A DNA stretch of 64,000 bases, taken from assembly GCA_040437565.1 (NCBI GenBank), contig JBDOQK010000055.1, positions 1 through 64,000 of the forward strand, read 5' to 3'. Both the position numbers and the translations under genes were made by a program. Shown piece by piece: positions 34,281-47,250 of the stretch (position 1 is the stretch's first letter; the number at the start of each line of letters is the position of its first letter). The notes beneath the pieces were generated by a model, which was not told the origin of the DNA, did no database searches, and saw only the letters and a list, made by a program, of their open reading frames with translations. Source of the DNA: Albugo candida (taxonomy: Eukaryota > Oomycota > Peronosporomycetes > Albuginales).

Positions 34281-34689
34281 TATCACAGCCAATCTGAATC
34301 TGAAGACTCTCATTATGACACGCATTTATGAAGAAAGATGTTCATCTAAACGGTAATACTTGCACGCCAAAATCAGCGTATACCACGAGAAGTCGTTACT
34401 ATTCTTCCATGCAGCAATGTACACAAAAATCAATTTGTCTGATTTCGTTTCGTCACACAATATTCCGCGCAAGAGGCACCTTATTTACAATCTCGTAAAT
34501 CGCAGCTTGTTATTCCTCCCCAAAAGGTCCAACGATATAATTCAGCTCGAAGCGGTATTTTGGCTAAAAACGTTCGCTTTCCTTCTACGCAAATGAGCTC
34601 GTAACGGAAGCTACGTTAATCAGGCTGGGTGACATATTAGCCTGCGTGCAGCAATCCATTGTGTTACTACACTTTTTCCATTATTTTGC

Positions 34690-35440
34690 GCGATTTGACG
34701 ATGCCTGAAGAAGTTGGACTTGTAAAGAACGAGCTAAGAAAGATTGAAGTGTGCTCTCGAGTTTAGTTAAACTTACGTGCTATTAAAGCATTAAGCTCTC
34801 GGAATATCGACACCATTTTTTATTTCGTCGATTATTATCTCCACATCGAGGACAGAAAGAACACGGTAATCATCTACTTGATTCCCTTCGATGAACCAAT
34901 GTCGGCTCGTCATGTGCAGAGAACCTTTCACCTTCATAGATGAGAACAGATCTTGAAGTATCCATTTCTGTCCACACAGTAGGGCGTGATACTTCTACCA
35001 AAATGGCATCCAAGATGAAAAATAAATTGCACAAACGACAGAGGGATAGCCTTCTGCAAGACATGGGAAGATGGTGGGCCCGCCTGGGATTCCGTCATTA
35101 TCCCGTACATAAAAAAAAACATTTTCGAGGACCCGAAGGGACACATCAGTGCTTATGCACCCCTCTGACAGTCTAGGTCTCAAAGCAAACTCAGGGACAC
35201 GGTTGTCGAGTATATCTAGTGAGAAAACATCTTTGCAATTTAACCACATTAGGTTTACGTTGTGCACATATAATTTCTCTTAAACCAGCTATCATTTGAC
35301 GTTATTCTACATCCAAAACGCTTTCCGCATGTTCCAGGTGCAAAATCAGTGTCTAATCTCAATAGCCGCCTGGTAAGCTGCATGAGTAATTATAAAATAA
35401 CGTCTTCCGTGCCGTCAGACAGCGTCTCGAGGGGTCCGCT
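34690..35440. repeat. diverged dispersed repeat, left copy (partner 40790-41815)
   Basis: Colinear blocks shared with 40790-41815: aagaacgagctaa, cgtgctattaaagca / cgtgcaattaaagca, tcggctcgtcatgtgcagag / tcggctcgtcgtgtgcagaa, gtatccatttctgtccacac / gtatccatttctgttcacaa, ggacacatcagtgcttatgc / ggacacaccagtgcctatgc, gttgtgcacatataa / gtttgtgcacatataa, and gtgccgtcagacag / gtaccgtcagatag. Direct orientation, many indels. Confidence 0.7.
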
Positions 35441-35699
35441 TCCATGCGTGATCGATAGGCTTGCAGGTTTTGTGCAAGTTCTGCACTTCTTGAATGGAAT
35501 CCAGATTTCTGCGGGGAAGCAAGATTGATAATTACAAGTATAGATGGGCGCAGTATACGGATAGAAGGCGTGCGATGATGAGTGGTCGGGCCGTGTAAAG
35601 ATAAAAAACACGCATTGGAAGGGTGAAAAGTGTTTACTTTAGACTACCAGGAAAAATGAATTATGCAAAATACGTCTGAGCAGAGGGAAGTTGCGATTT

Positions 35700-36134
35700 T
35701 CACATCGGAACGGAGCAACTACATTTGGATAGCACATACCAGTACGACAAGTGGCTCTGACTTAGGTGATGACCAATATCGATGCCACAGTAACCTGGAG
35801 ATCGTGCACAGATCAAAATGTCAGCAGTGTTTGCTCCTCGGAGGTATTTTTTGAGGAGTTCCGTGTATCTCGGGTTGCGAACTTTGAACTGCGCGATTTT
35901 CGTTTCGATGATTTTCAGTACTTCCGTTTTTTGAGAACGACTTGCAGCGCGCTTCCATTTGTCTATAAGTAAATTTATCACACCATTATCGTCAGGTCGA
36001 CGTTGACATGTGGTGTCACAGGTATTCTTAGGAAACGCTGGGGCTCCACGTGAAAGCTGAACATTCTCCTGCGTTGTCAGAGTGGATAAATTGACCAGGA
36101 GTACAGTAAGTGACAAAGCTCTGATCATTAGCAT
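35700..36134 (-). CDS. small secreted Cys-containing protein (candidate effector) 1
   Basis: From the ATG at 36134 the frame encodes 144 aa (a second ATG lies two codons on). Residues 1-22 form a signal peptide (MLMIRALSLTVLLVNLSTLT, then TQ). The mature part has six cysteines in three pairs (TCDTTC, ICARSPGYC, KCSC) separated by an amphipathic, Lys/Arg-rich helical region (KWKRAASRSQKTEVLKIIET). No known enzyme or elicitin motif. The frame is open 58 codons further upstream, but an oomycete core-promoter-like site at 36151-36166 places transcription start just before the ATG, so the shorter protein is preferred. The 5' region and signal peptide resemble those of the gene at 52548-52964. In a plant-pathogenic oomycete this would be a candidate apoplastic effector; that is inference. 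Confidence 0.65.
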   Translation of the reverse strand: MLMIRALSLTVLLVNLSTLTTQENVQLSRGAPAFPKNTCDTTCQRRPDDNGVINLLIDKWKRAASRSQKTEVLKIIETKIAQFKVRNPRYTELLKKYLRGANTADILICARSPGYCGIDIGHHLSQSHLSYWYVLSKCSCSVPM

Positions 36135-36150
36135 TGTTGTGAACCTTGTA

Positions 36151-36166
36151 GAATTGCAAAGTGAAC
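36151..36166 (-). promoter_or_regulatory. oomycete Inr-FPR-like core promoter of secreted gene 1
   Basis: Minus-strand gttcactttgcaattc matches about 13 of 16 positions of the oomycete consensus GCTCATTYYNCAWTTT. It is preceded by tatct, as at the other two loci of this family. It lies 16-31 nt upstream of the ATG. Confidence 0.55.
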
Positions 36167-36309
36167 AGATAATACGTCTCAATTGTAAATCATAAATCAA
36201 AAGTGCTGCGTATAGGATACATGTGGACGCTTTCTTCCCACTCTTTCTCTTCGTAACGTACCTTTCAAACGTGCGTTGGTAATTTTCTCGAGTATGGAAC
36301 CTAACCATC

Positions 36310-39300
36310 CTCTACCACCTGTTGCATCTATTCCCGTATCACATGATACTCCTTGTATATGTATGACGCATTGATTTATTGGATGCGTTCCGATAATATA
36401 AGAATCCCTAAAATCTGCAGACTCACATTGAATTCTCTTGGATGAATAAACTAAGCTTGATAATCGATCAGCTTGATGTTGGATGAGTCAAAAACCTGTT
36501 TTTCCTATTAGCCGTATTGTGACTTTCGTAATCCCAACGATGGATATGACGATATCGTTAAGGTGAAGGTATACCGAATTGAGCAGCCAAAACATGGCTT
36601 TTTTGCGTTACATACCATATATTGCTCTATTCCATATTGATTGATGGTTCCTATGAGTGCTGCCAAGTTGTTCACCTAACACACATATGATTCGAAATTC
36701 CGAAGAATACATGTGTTCAAGTTTCTGTAAACCTGAATTCGTAGGTGTATCTATAATCACGTGTAAGAAATGAGTATTCAGTGAGAACATCCTTCTTGAC
36801 TGTCGTCTTTGAGGAACATCTGTTTGCAATAAATTTCCATACAAACTGAGAATATGGCTTTCCACAAATTCTCACGAATAAATGACCGCGTCTGAGCTTC
36901 GGGTAATTTTGGATACGATTCTACAGCGCCACGTAGCTCCAGTTTTTTCAACTTGGTGATTGTCACATTCGATCTCCATTTGAGCATGCATTGATACATC
37001 TTATAGACAGCGTATGTCAAATTTGCTAGCTGCATTATACAAGATAGCTAGAAAATGGCGCTACGGTTTGCATACTAGTCTCTCCACATATTCTTATATT
37101 GTTTTTTGTAAGAGGTCTGGATGCTCCAATCTGCGTTGTTCTTGTGCTTTTCCATTATATCCTCTTTGATAGCGACAACAAAATTTTGGACGAGCGATTC
37201 GTATTCCCACAATCTTACTTTTTCGTTTCCTGTAATTGATTCACTAAGATAGACTTATTTCCAAATCGCTTTTGCTCTCCCATACCTCTGATTCTCATCC
37301 CAGGAAATGTCTTGTACACATGTGCACTTTGGCCTTCAATGTCATATTTGCGGCAAAGTAATTCTCGATTGTACAATTCGAATTGCATACTGGGAAAAAC
37401 ACGTTAATACCAAATGCTCCCTGCTGCAGGAACTTTTTCCACATACTTTGAAATGTTCAGTACGCATGAGCAAGCCGACGGAATTCGATACTTGCGAGAT
37501 ATCCTTCAAAACGATCCGAAAATTCGTATCGCATCTTGTATGTCGTTCGGATGTTGTAAATGTCTTCCTTGAGTCGTATGGGTGTACATGATCCCAGATT
37601 ATCGTGTTAGTACGCCTCGATCGCGCGGATCGGCTTCATTGCAGCTTGAAAATATTGAATCGTGCTATCGATATATTATAAAGACGTTGATTCAGTTATA
37701 GCGTAACAATATTGGCGTACGTTTGATGACTCCTATCTTAGCATAAGACGTGTGGATCAGTGATGAAGAAGAAAGTATGGGGCATCGATACCTAAGCCCT
37801 GCAGCGAATGAACTGGATGGCAGATATAATCAGTTTCTTTTCAGAAACATGCCTATTAATCTCACAATCAAAATCCTCACAATAGGAAGAACGTTCAGCA
37901 TGAATTATTGCGATCGTGGTGTTTTGATTGTGAAATAAACGCTCCGATGCGAATTTATTGTTCTTGTGAATCAAAAGAAGAATAGAACTGCTTAGGAGGA
38001 TTCAAAGCGTTTTGATTGCGTTGATGTAGAATGGGAGGAGGTCCAGGATCAGTCAAACGATAACTTTTTCGTTTACGACAGGGATGGCATCACGGAATGA
38101 ATGCGAATGGATCGATGCTTCAGGGAAGACTTGTGACTGATTGCTTCTCTTACTTGATGGGAAAGACATCGCCGCTTTAATTGACAGAAATTGTACATGG
38201 CATCTGAAAGATGCGAAGGTCAGTCCGGTTTATGACAGCACCTCGAATAGGAGTGCATTCAGAAGTACTGAAGTGCAGGTCTATGATATCAAAATTGGCG
38301 ATAGTGTCCGAGCGGACTGGCGTTAAGACTGACCAATTCGTGACACAAAGAATAGCAGTAGTTTCTAGATGATTTGTGTATTGTTATCACGTGGTTTGAA
38401 ATTGTGCTGCTGGAAGAATCATCGGAATATGGTGAAGATTTCGCAGCAACGTCTGGCAAGAGTAGCGCGAAAAAGATGACGGGTTGGTATAGTGAGATGG
38501 ACTGGAATACTTACATCTCTCCTACACACCTTCGAATTACCCGATGTACCAGTTTTCTCTGGATGCGTCATTCGTGCGCTTTTGTAACATTTGTGAACTT
38601 CGTACGATTACGGATTCATGGTAAATGACGTTCGAGTGCAGGCGTTTTGTTAACTCAAACATTGCATACATCGTTTTTGGTCACATAATCCCTTCAGGTA
38701 GTAAGATACAGGTTTCTCGAAATAGAAATTAGATACTGCTTGTTTGCGTTGTTTCGTTTCATGATGGATTACCCGAGTTCGTTCTTATCTGAAAAATTCA
38801 GTACGATCAAATTAATAATGCGGCTGTTAGGAAAGAGTGTGCTCAAAGGCTCCTTATCACGAGTTAACCACAACTTCGCAAATTTCAAACTCGACAATTC
38901 TCTTGGGATCTAAATCGTGCATCCATGAGATCAGTGACATGATTTCTTGCAGACACAACACAATGTTGCGTTCATGAAGCATCTCAGCTTCTTCAGCGAT
39001 GTTTTGTTTGCTATCGAGCTCATCGTTTGTACCGAAGTATCCTTTCTTTCGATATTGCATTTGCACTAGTAATGTAATCGACAGATCGCATTAATGCGCT
39101 TAGGAGGATTTTGTGATGTTGAAATGTCGGCATCGTGTGACTTTGATGCCTTTGAATTAGGTGGTATAAAGGCTTGTGGTGGAAGAACACGGCACGGACT
39201 AACGGTAAATAAATGGAGGATTATAGTGTCGTCAAATCTGTGTTCGAAAGCAAAATCCGCACTCTCCAGTGAAGCTACAGGCAACAATAGTTTGTTGTGA

Positions 39301-40780
39301 AATTCATTCGAAAGGGAATATATATGAAATTCCCGCTACAATAATCGAGAAATGGGGTACGTCGTCGTAGAAGTATTTTCATTTGTATTCACGACAAGTA
39401 CGGCATGAAGACGAGCAAACTTGTAGCTAGTGTTTGGGCTTTTCAAAGATTTATTTATCTTCTTTTCATGCCCTGCATTCTTCGATATACTGTCTTTAGG
39501 AATTGTTCAGTGGTCAATGAATCTTTCGGACTGATGGAGAAGACGATGACGCTAAGAATTAGCCTCCGTAAATGCAAAACGCACTTCGGCCTTTTCTTTC
39601 TATCGGTTATAATGCGATTAGCTGATGGATGGAAGTATGATAGTACGAATCAAAGCACATCATACGTGAGGTACTTGTACGTGCATTTCCGGTTGCCGTA
39701 CGCATAGTAATGAGCTCGTAGTCAGGAAATAAGTTCTTGTTCTTTTATCTTAACAATAGGATTGACATCTTCCTGTATCCTACTCCATGTTATACTGCCT
39801 TAAGGAATAAAGAAATGATAGATAATCACTTTCCAAGCGCTTGGAGCACCCTAATGCTGAAAAGGATTTGGAAACCATAAAAACGAAAAGATTCATTCTC
39901 GCCCACTCTACTTATCGTGGAAGTTGATTGCCTCATCGTGGGTCCTTTTCGTTACCACTGTTCTAGTTCGCACAAACGCACTATAGAAAAGAAAAAGCAC
40001 TCGTAGACGCCAATCAGCATGTATATCTTATGTCAAAATCAATAAGCAATAGCTCGTCGAATAGGCAATCAGTACGCAATTGAATGTTCTTTAGAAACGA
40101 GTAGAAGAATTATCGCTTAAAAAAGTCACATATCCGCTCTTGTCGACAATATCTTCTGGTCCATAAATACCGAGGGTCATCAGTCCATACGGTAACTCAC
40201 TGCGTTATCAAAATACAAGATGAAACGAGAAAGGTTCAACAAAAACGAATCACCGCGACCAAATAAAAGCTAAGCCTGTAGTACTCTTTTTGTGTCTCCC
40301 TTGTCGCTATCAGATTTCATTGATACTTGACCGAAAATGAGCAGTTAGAGCTCTTCTGTTTCGATTCAGCTGCTATGACACTATTGCAGATAATTAGAAG
40401 GCTCTGCTTCCAATGCACCTAAAAAAATTACATGCTAAAGGATTGGTAAGCGGTGATGGAAGTGGGACTCATAAGCCAACCCAGCTGCCGACTCGAATTG
40501 TCGTTCCTTTGCCCTTCATACTGCGACATTCCTAATAGTCACGTCGTTTGTTTACGTTCAAGGAGACTGAATCAATTTAAGTAGGAACAATGCTTCCGTT
40601 CTATCACGTGTAGTCGTTTCTCCTTATAAAGTCAATCGCGCAGTTGTAGTTCGATTGGAAGCAGTATAAATGCCCTGTCGTGTCATGTTGAGCCGTGTTG
40701 AGCAACGAGATCGGGCTGCTGCGATTAAAATCTTATGCGCATCAAACAACGGTCTCGCTACCCTTTTTTAGTTTCCTATT
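36310..40780. other. gene-poor stretch, possible gene debris
   Basis: No supported gene. Weak signs of decayed coding DNA are: 37307-37591 (+), with CHICGKVILDC...YWEKHVNTKC, a C-x2-C...H-x4-C arrangement; 38141-38326 (+); two abutting minus frames at 38857-39287 that would join with one frameshift; and 39405-39707 (+), ATG-initiated, 100 codons, with a hydrophobic start. None has a recognisable family. Confidence 0.4.
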
Positions 40781-40789
40781 GCGCACGAT

Positions 40790-41815
40790 TTCACCATGCA
40801 GAAATAAGGTTCGCGCGTTGTGAAGAACGAGCTAAAGTGTACTTCTGAATTCTGATATAAACGTGCGTGCAATTAAAGCACTTACCTTGGAATGTCGACA
40901 CGATTTTTTATGTCGACTATCAGTAACTCTCCATCGAGAAGACAAAGAGCACAGTAATCACCTACTTGGCTCCCTTCGGTCGGCTCGTCGTGTGCAGAAA
41001 GCTTTTCTTCTTCACACATGATAGCAGATGTTGACGTATCCATTTCTGTTCACAAAGTTGGTCGTAATCTCTTTGCTGATGACTGGCTCCTTTCAGCAGG
41101 CATCCAAATACTGGGGTTTTAGATTTGAAAAAAATAGTTCTTTTAAAATGTCATCCAAGATGGTAAATACGTTGCAGAAATATCAGTGGGGTAGCCTTTA
41201 GTAAGATACAAAAAGATGCCGGGTCCATCTGGTATTTCATTATCCTCCCGTACAGAGATATTACATTTTGGAGGACTCGAGGGGACACACCAGTGCCTAT
41301 GCGCACTTCCGATAGAGAAGGCCTTAAAGCAAAGTTAGGGGCACAGTTAAAAAAAGGCCACCTACACAGGATAAACCATGATAGGTTAACGTTTGTGCAC
41401 ATATAAATAATCCTAATCCAGCTATCATGCAACGCTATTCTACATCTGAGACGGCTTCCAGATATCTGTAGCGAGTCAACTAGCTGTTCGAGATATCCCG
41501 GCAAGCCCGTGAGCCTCTCACGAACCCGGCCCTCAACAACATAAAAGCGTCGGAACAACAACTCGGTAAAGAGTAGGACAGCGGCCTGTTTGTACTTACT
41601 CTAGATTTTGAGTGATGTAAATCTAGAATATTTGAAAGATCTTTGTAACCGAGACCGTTAATAATAGAGGTTTAGGAAGTAAGAGAACTGATTTTCGACT
41701 ACGGAAGTCACTACAATATCCCAGGCGAAAAAGTAATGGCTACTATCTAGCTTGGTGAGATGCATGAAAATTCAAAAAAGAATGTTCCTTGTACCGTCAG
41801 ATAGACGTAAATATC
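40790..41815. repeat. diverged dispersed repeat, right copy (partner 34690-35440)
   Basis: Direct-orientation partner of the block at 34690-35440, about 6.1 kb away, sharing at least seven colinear blocks but interrupted by unshared stretches. Function unknown; no ORF conserved between the two copies was seen. Confidence 0.65.
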
Positions 41816-42295
41816 TAAAAGTATCAACCTCATGATTGAAGCACAAGTCGTATATCACCAGCGAATTAGCGCCATTTGGAGCCATCGTGAAATAACAGCT
41901 CAATCAAGTAATCACTCTTGATGCTTTCCCCAGATGTTCAGCATTCGACAACGTGGTCGTAATTTCAAGCAAAACAAAACACAATGAGCAGCATCTCGCT
42001 TCCGTCCTCTTTATATTTACTTTATGTCGAGTGGTTATTCAAGTGCTCGTTTTTTGACTTCTTCAGCATCCGTTTCAGTCATGCTTTTTAATATGGCTGC
42101 GGATGTTCGTTCTTCCATGGGAAGACACACTCAATAACGCCGTAACAAAAAAAAACTCGAAAATGGAATTTATATTTTCCGCGGCAGAGTAGCCCTTTTT
42201 CATCGGTATAAAGGCCAAACTACGGTCATGATTGCAGCTAGGTCAATGCAGTAAAGCGAAATGATTTCATTTACGCACTTGAGCAAAAACCATCT

Positions 42296-42575
42296 TGGAA
42301 GTTGCTGATGATTTTATTTCAAGCGAGATGATGTGTGATATTCGCATGTCATTATCAGTGTAGTGTTGGGCATAAAGCTCCTAATGGGCGTCATATACTT
42401 AACAACGAACACATTTGCTTCACGTTGGCAATATCCTTACTGCATCTTTTCTGCCTCGATGAAAGAAGAGCGATGCAAGGATCAAGTAGCGTCGGACACG
42501 TATCTCGTGAAGGAAATGGAAGACTTGGATCATAAGAAGCTTTTTGACGAAGAGCAGAGTTTCTTTAGACTGGCA
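42296..42575. repeat. 280-bp segment duplicated across a gap, left copy
   Basis: Runs up to the gap edge and is repeated at 42676-42954 with about six substitutions and one 1-bp indel (for example tttatttcaagc / tttattccaagc, catctttt / catcttt). Near-identity and boundaries that coincide with the gap suggest two haplotypes laid end to end rather than a true tandem duplication. Confidence 0.85.
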
Positions 42576-42675
42576 NNNNNNNNNNNNNNNNNNNNNNNNN
42601 NNNNNNNNNNNNNNNNNNNNNNNNNNNNNNNNNNNNNNNNNNNNNNNNNNNNNNNNNNNNNNNNNNNNNNNNNNN
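42576..42675. other. assembly gap (100 N)
   Basis: Sits exactly between the two near-identical 280-bp copies. Confidence 0.99.
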
Positions 42676-42954
42676 TGGAAGTTGCTGATGATTTTATTCC
42701 AAGCGAGATGATGTGTGATATTCGCATGTCATTATCAGTGTAGTGTTGGGCATAAAGCTCCTAATGGGCGTCATATACTTAACAACGAACAAATTTGCTT
42801 CACGTTGGCAATATCCTTACTGCATCTTTCTGCCTAGATGAAAGAAGAGCGATGCAAGGATCAAGTAGCGTCGGAAACGTATCTCGTGAAGGAAATGGAA
42901 GACTTGGATCATAAAAGGCTTTTTGACGAAGAGCAGAGTTTCTTTAGACTGGCA
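42676..42954. repeat. 280-bp segment duplicated across a gap, right copy
   Basis: Begins at the first base after the gap; about 97-98% identical to 42296-42575. It carries an ATG-initiated frame (42838-43041; KDQVASETYLVKEMEDLDHK) whose counterpart in the left copy has tcg for the tag preceding the ATG. Both may be remnants of a gene. Confidence 0.85.
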
Positions 42955-42959
42955 ACTTC

Positions 42960-45300
42960 GTACCACAAGATCGTGACACAGGATCAAGTTGAAGCCAAGT
43001 CGATTGTCGTCCAGCGTATGGCTTGTATGGCATCTAATTGATCATCTTCTCAGAACGTTCTTCTCAAGTGATTCGACACAATTGCATAGTCATGCAAGTC
43101 CGATACAATGTCGTGATATAGAATTCAGGTTGAACGATCTCACATTTGGCGATTCTCAATCAGGTGACTTAAATCTAATCGTGCCTTGTCGTTCTTGAGT
43201 CAGTAAAACTCTCTGGAAATAGGCTTACGGTTGCCTATGCGTTTGAAAAAAAAATCTAATTGAGAAGTCTTGATATTTTTCTCTCTCTGCGAATTGGTAT
43301 GCGACACACACAGTACAAGACCTCTAGAAGACAGCAAGAAGTATTTATACTATGCTGCAAAGCTCGTTGATGTTCAATGTCTTAGTTGGGAAGCTACAGA
43401 TACATGGAATATGCGCAGAAATTTTGTTCTTCGACATGCGAAGCTGCAATTGCATTTGTCTCAAGGTGGATACACTGGTGGCCATCTGTTGAGAAATGCA
43501 TTCGAAAGTCTTATTCGGGCAGCACAACAAAGTACGATGTCCGGAAAAGCTCCAATGCACTGCAGCATGCTAATGTAGTATTTTATAGACTGAGTTGTCT
43601 AAAAGTGAGGCTCTTTTAAACTCTACATGAAGCAAAAGTGTTTGACAATTGGTTTCGCTTTTCGTCACACTTGTGAACGTATCGACTTCTGAGACGGTAA
43701 ATGATCAAACGAATTAAAAAGTCTGCTTGGTCAATAAGCAATGAAACTTCGTTAGAACGTCATACATGTAATCAGAATCGATGCCAAACACACGTGCTAC
43801 TTGTGCCAACGCTCATTCGTCGGAGAAGCGAGATGCAATCAATTTATAACGCTTCTCTCTCTTTGTAATGGTACACTTCTCCTTGAGTGTTTTACTCTAC
43901 ATATATTCCAAGCGATAGCAAATCGCAAAGACTTGTTATAAGACGTTATCCTTAGCAATACAGGCGCTCGATATCGCTTCAGAGGCCATCAACAGGTTCG
44001 CCTCTGTGGTTTTGAACAATTTTGTACGTCTTCAATCAGTAAAGTAAGAGCAGCTTTTTTATTTTCCAAGGTGTAGGAAGATTGCTACTTTTTGTGCGAT
44101 CCCCAACCTCCCACCATAAAGATGCGGGCATTTGATAGCTATAGCTGCATTCCGTACGCACTTGAAATTGATGAATTTAAATATAGCGAACTCAATAAGC
44201 TAACATTAGTACCCATCCAGTTCATCAAATTATACATTTTGTAGCGATCAATAGTGTATTTGGTAGGTTATTTAGAGAACACGATGTCGATGTTTACGTA
44301 TTTGCATGCAGCGTTGTGTCTCTTTCCGACGCAACTTTGCCACAGCTTGTTGAGTACTATCGATCTGTAAGGGTTCCAATAAGGGTCAGAAGCGTGCAAG
44401 TCATGGGCAGCGAAAGCTGTCCTGCCTCGTATCTCAGCAGCAACAGCAACGGGTGAAAGAAACTAAATGGATGCGCAGGTATGGTGATTTATCGCTTGCT
44501 TTCCAAGTAGTTATAATTCGTTGAAAAATGCTGAAAAGCTGAAGGTTAAGGAATGTCGAGATGTCATATAATCGTGAGAATTTATCTGCATCATACATGC
44601 GCGAATTAAGCCTAGCTCCTCATATCTCGTCTCTGGGCACGACAGAATAGAACCATGCAAATACTTAATTGACGTGCAGCGACGATAGGCCCTAAATGAT
44701 GAATAGTCCTTTCACTCAAACCATTCGCACAAGTGTTGAAGGAATAGTAACACTTACAGCTCTATTTGTGGATAGAAATGTATATCACTTTGTCTTTAGA
44801 AAGCATCTTTGGACTAAGATAGATGCACCTTCGTGAAAGCATACAAAAGTGCATTTGAAGATTGAACCAAAACCTTCAGTCAAGGTCTGTCGCTGAGAGA
44901 ACGAAACCTTGAGAGAGTATCATTGATAGTTACTATGAGTGGTGAAGTGTGTCAGACAATGACGGGCAGCCTCCATATATACTTAGAAATATCAAATCTG
45001 ATAATGACAGCTTTGATTCTATTTAGTAGAAAATATTTGGAAAAATAGCGCTGGCAAAAGATACCCCAGCAACGTATGATGCTACTTTTTCTATTTCTCA
45101 CTGCATTTGGAAATGACAGATATACACTTTCGAAATATGAGGGTTGATAAGAGGAGAATATAGTTTGCAGCAGCGTTTTTGTTGTTTGATGTAAGCACTT
45201 ATTTCTTCCTCCTTTTGAAATGAGAAATAAGAGGGAAGGAACGACTTGGGTCGAGAGGGTCTATGCTGATACATCAAAGTGCGGGCGCTGTCCACAAAAT
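42960..45300. other. gene-poor stretch, nothing clear
   Basis: A 102-codon plus frame at 43270-43578 (CELVCDTHSTRPLEDSKKYL) without ATG start may be a relic; no family seen. The right member of the 33615-33890 repeat lies at about 43775-44060. Otherwise short frames. Confidence 0.4.
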
Positions 45301-45304
45301 GATC

Positions 45305-45605
45305 CAAGCGTTCAAGTGGACGTCCCCATTTTCATTCGGAGATGGGCCGATGTTTGTTGAGATGGTCGATATTGAGTCGCATGGCGTTTCTTTTCAGCCT
45401 TGAAGTGTCGAAAGTTCATTTTTTTCTTGGGGACTTGCGATGTGGTACCGGAGCATGATAACGTTGTTGCGCTGATAGAGATGAATGTGAATAGTAGTGT
45501 GACGAATCACTTTGCTATGAAGCGTCGGAGGTGCTGATGAGCCTTGTGAATTTGTAAAATTAACAGATAATGCGTATAATGCCGGCTCGAATGCTTCAGT
45601 ATAGT
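45305..45605 (-). pseudogene. dead paralogue of the secreted-protein family
   Basis: On the minus strand the promoter-like leader of the two secreted genes recurs (tatctgttaattttacaaat). At the expected place the ATG has been lost and the frame reads RRFIAK, a stop, then FVTLLFTFISISATT, a hydrophobic signal-peptide-like stretch. A Lys/His/Gln-rich tail (KMNFRHFKAEKKRHATQYRP) ends at a stop near 45315. Lost start plus internal stop indicate a pseudogene. Homology rests mainly on the leader and the signal-peptide region; the downstream part is too diverged to align by eye. Confidence 0.45.
45549..45564 (-). promoter_or_regulatory. Inr-FPR-like core promoter of the dead secreted-gene copy
   Basis: Minus-strand gttaattttacaaatt, about 13 of 16 matches to the oomycete start-site consensus, preceded by tatct as at the two intact loci. 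Confidence 0.45.
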
Positions 45606-45609
45606 ATAT

Positions 45610-47245
45610 GCATTCACGACTACCAGTCTCTGCAGCTTCTTGTGCTCTTTATCTGGCGAGTACCGATTGATGCAAATACAATCGACAACGTTCTCATCCC
45701 TGATCCATACTTACTCTTACTGTGTAATGCAGAAATGATGGGACACTTTCCAATGAGTGCGTTGCTACAATTTTCAGACCGAAGTTGGTGGTTGCCCACC
45801 ATACATTTACCACGTGATAATTCCGTTCTATATGAAAATTGCTATGAATTCTATGATTACTAAAAATTATACGTTAGCTGAAAGTATGCCGATATCGTCT
45901 CCAGTTGTTTGCTGCGTTAACCTTATGTATTGTATAAAGCGATATAATTCATGAGCCCTGTGATGTTCGGTAGAATGTAAACCTAATGTTGCACACGCAA
46001 TTCTAATTTCCAAATAAGTCATAAGTTATGTGTCTGAGGTTGCGCATATGACGGCACTGTCAACACTATTCTTGTTAAGAACTCATGAGAGGCTAGATTT
46101 TCACTTCGTATGGAGATTGGAGTAGCTTTTTCAGAATTGGAATGGTCGAAGTATTCTCTCGGTGTATATATCATCTCTTAGAATGGGTACACGAGGCTTG
46201 GTCAGGATTATTGCGGTTGTAAGATTATGATTACTGATCGTAAGATGGGTTCTTATCGTGATTCAAAGTGAAAGGAATTTGTCTGTAGAGGCTGAAGTAC
46301 ATTCCAGCAACAATATTTGAACAACATCAGCGGTATATGAGTTGGAAGCGAACAGATCATTGGCTCCAAGGAACACGTGGGAGTGGACGGATTGATTATC
46401 GCTATTCGGATGACATCACCCTGCACAGTAGTGTGGTGCATATTGAATGAGGATGGTGTGGATGATATCAAAAATTGCAGTGCGTAGCAGAATAGGGTCC
46501 GTTAAAATCCTCTCAGTTTGATAGGATTAGCTAATTTTATGCTTGCATAATGCTAACGCACACCTAGGTAATGCTAACATTATAGTACTGCCCGCTATCT
46601 ATCGACGTCAACTATTTTGCGCTCAATTCGCAATCATTCAGTCGAGTTTGCGTTTGCCTTTGTTCGTTCGCGATCATTCTTCTTAGACTATTACATAGCT
46701 CACGGTTTGTTCATCACACAAAATAAACTCTTTTATTAACTGAGTCCTAATATTTCACTGTTTACAGGTCATTCATGACACACAAAAATTATATTCAATA
46801 AACTTGGTCTTGTGGGTCCTGTTGTTGCACTTTCACATCTTCGTACGTTGCGTACTACCCTCCTGCAACGGCCACATCTACTTTGCATGGGTGCATCCAA
46901 GGCTGCTACAACGAGATCAAATTCCGGTGAATTTCTTCGTCGATGATGCAGATGGTTGATTCCTTCGGGTCCATCGAGATGGCGTCCCACGCACTTCCAC
47001 AGATACTGGTTCAAGGACAGCAGTTGAAGCAGCTGAAGCGCCTGAAACTTACCCAATCATATGACACTGTGGGGATTTTCACGGTTCCCTTTATCTAATT
47101 GAGTATAAGCCGTGAACATGAAGAACTGATTTGCGACAAATTGAGAAGGTTGCTTTGTGTTATATGCTGCCGCATATGCTCTCTCTTCGAATCCTCGAAC
47201 GCTGAATGCTTGTCAATTTTGCTGCCCGTTAGTATATGATAACAT
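45610..47245. other. intergenic, possible LTR debris near 46.5-46.8 kb
   Basis: No gene supported. The stretch 46520-46770 (ending aaataaactcttttattaactg ... tttaca) has the look of an LTR with a polyadenylation signal, but no partner or internal motif was found. A minus frame at 46769-47056 (95 codons) is Arg/Leu-rich and unassigned. Confidence 0.35.
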
Positions 47246-47250
47246 CAGTT

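Larger units (their letters stand above)
33435..35690. other. gene-poor stretch with diverged dispersed repeats
   Basis: No gene supported. It includes the left members of two dispersed repeat families, described separately (about 33615-33890 and 34690-35440), and one assembly gap. Short frames only. Confidence 0.5.

Noticed and set aside
46520-46770. LTR-like sequence with aataaa and a tttaca end
   Set aside because: No second LTR, primer-binding site or gag/pol motif could be linked to it; mentioned only as possible debris.
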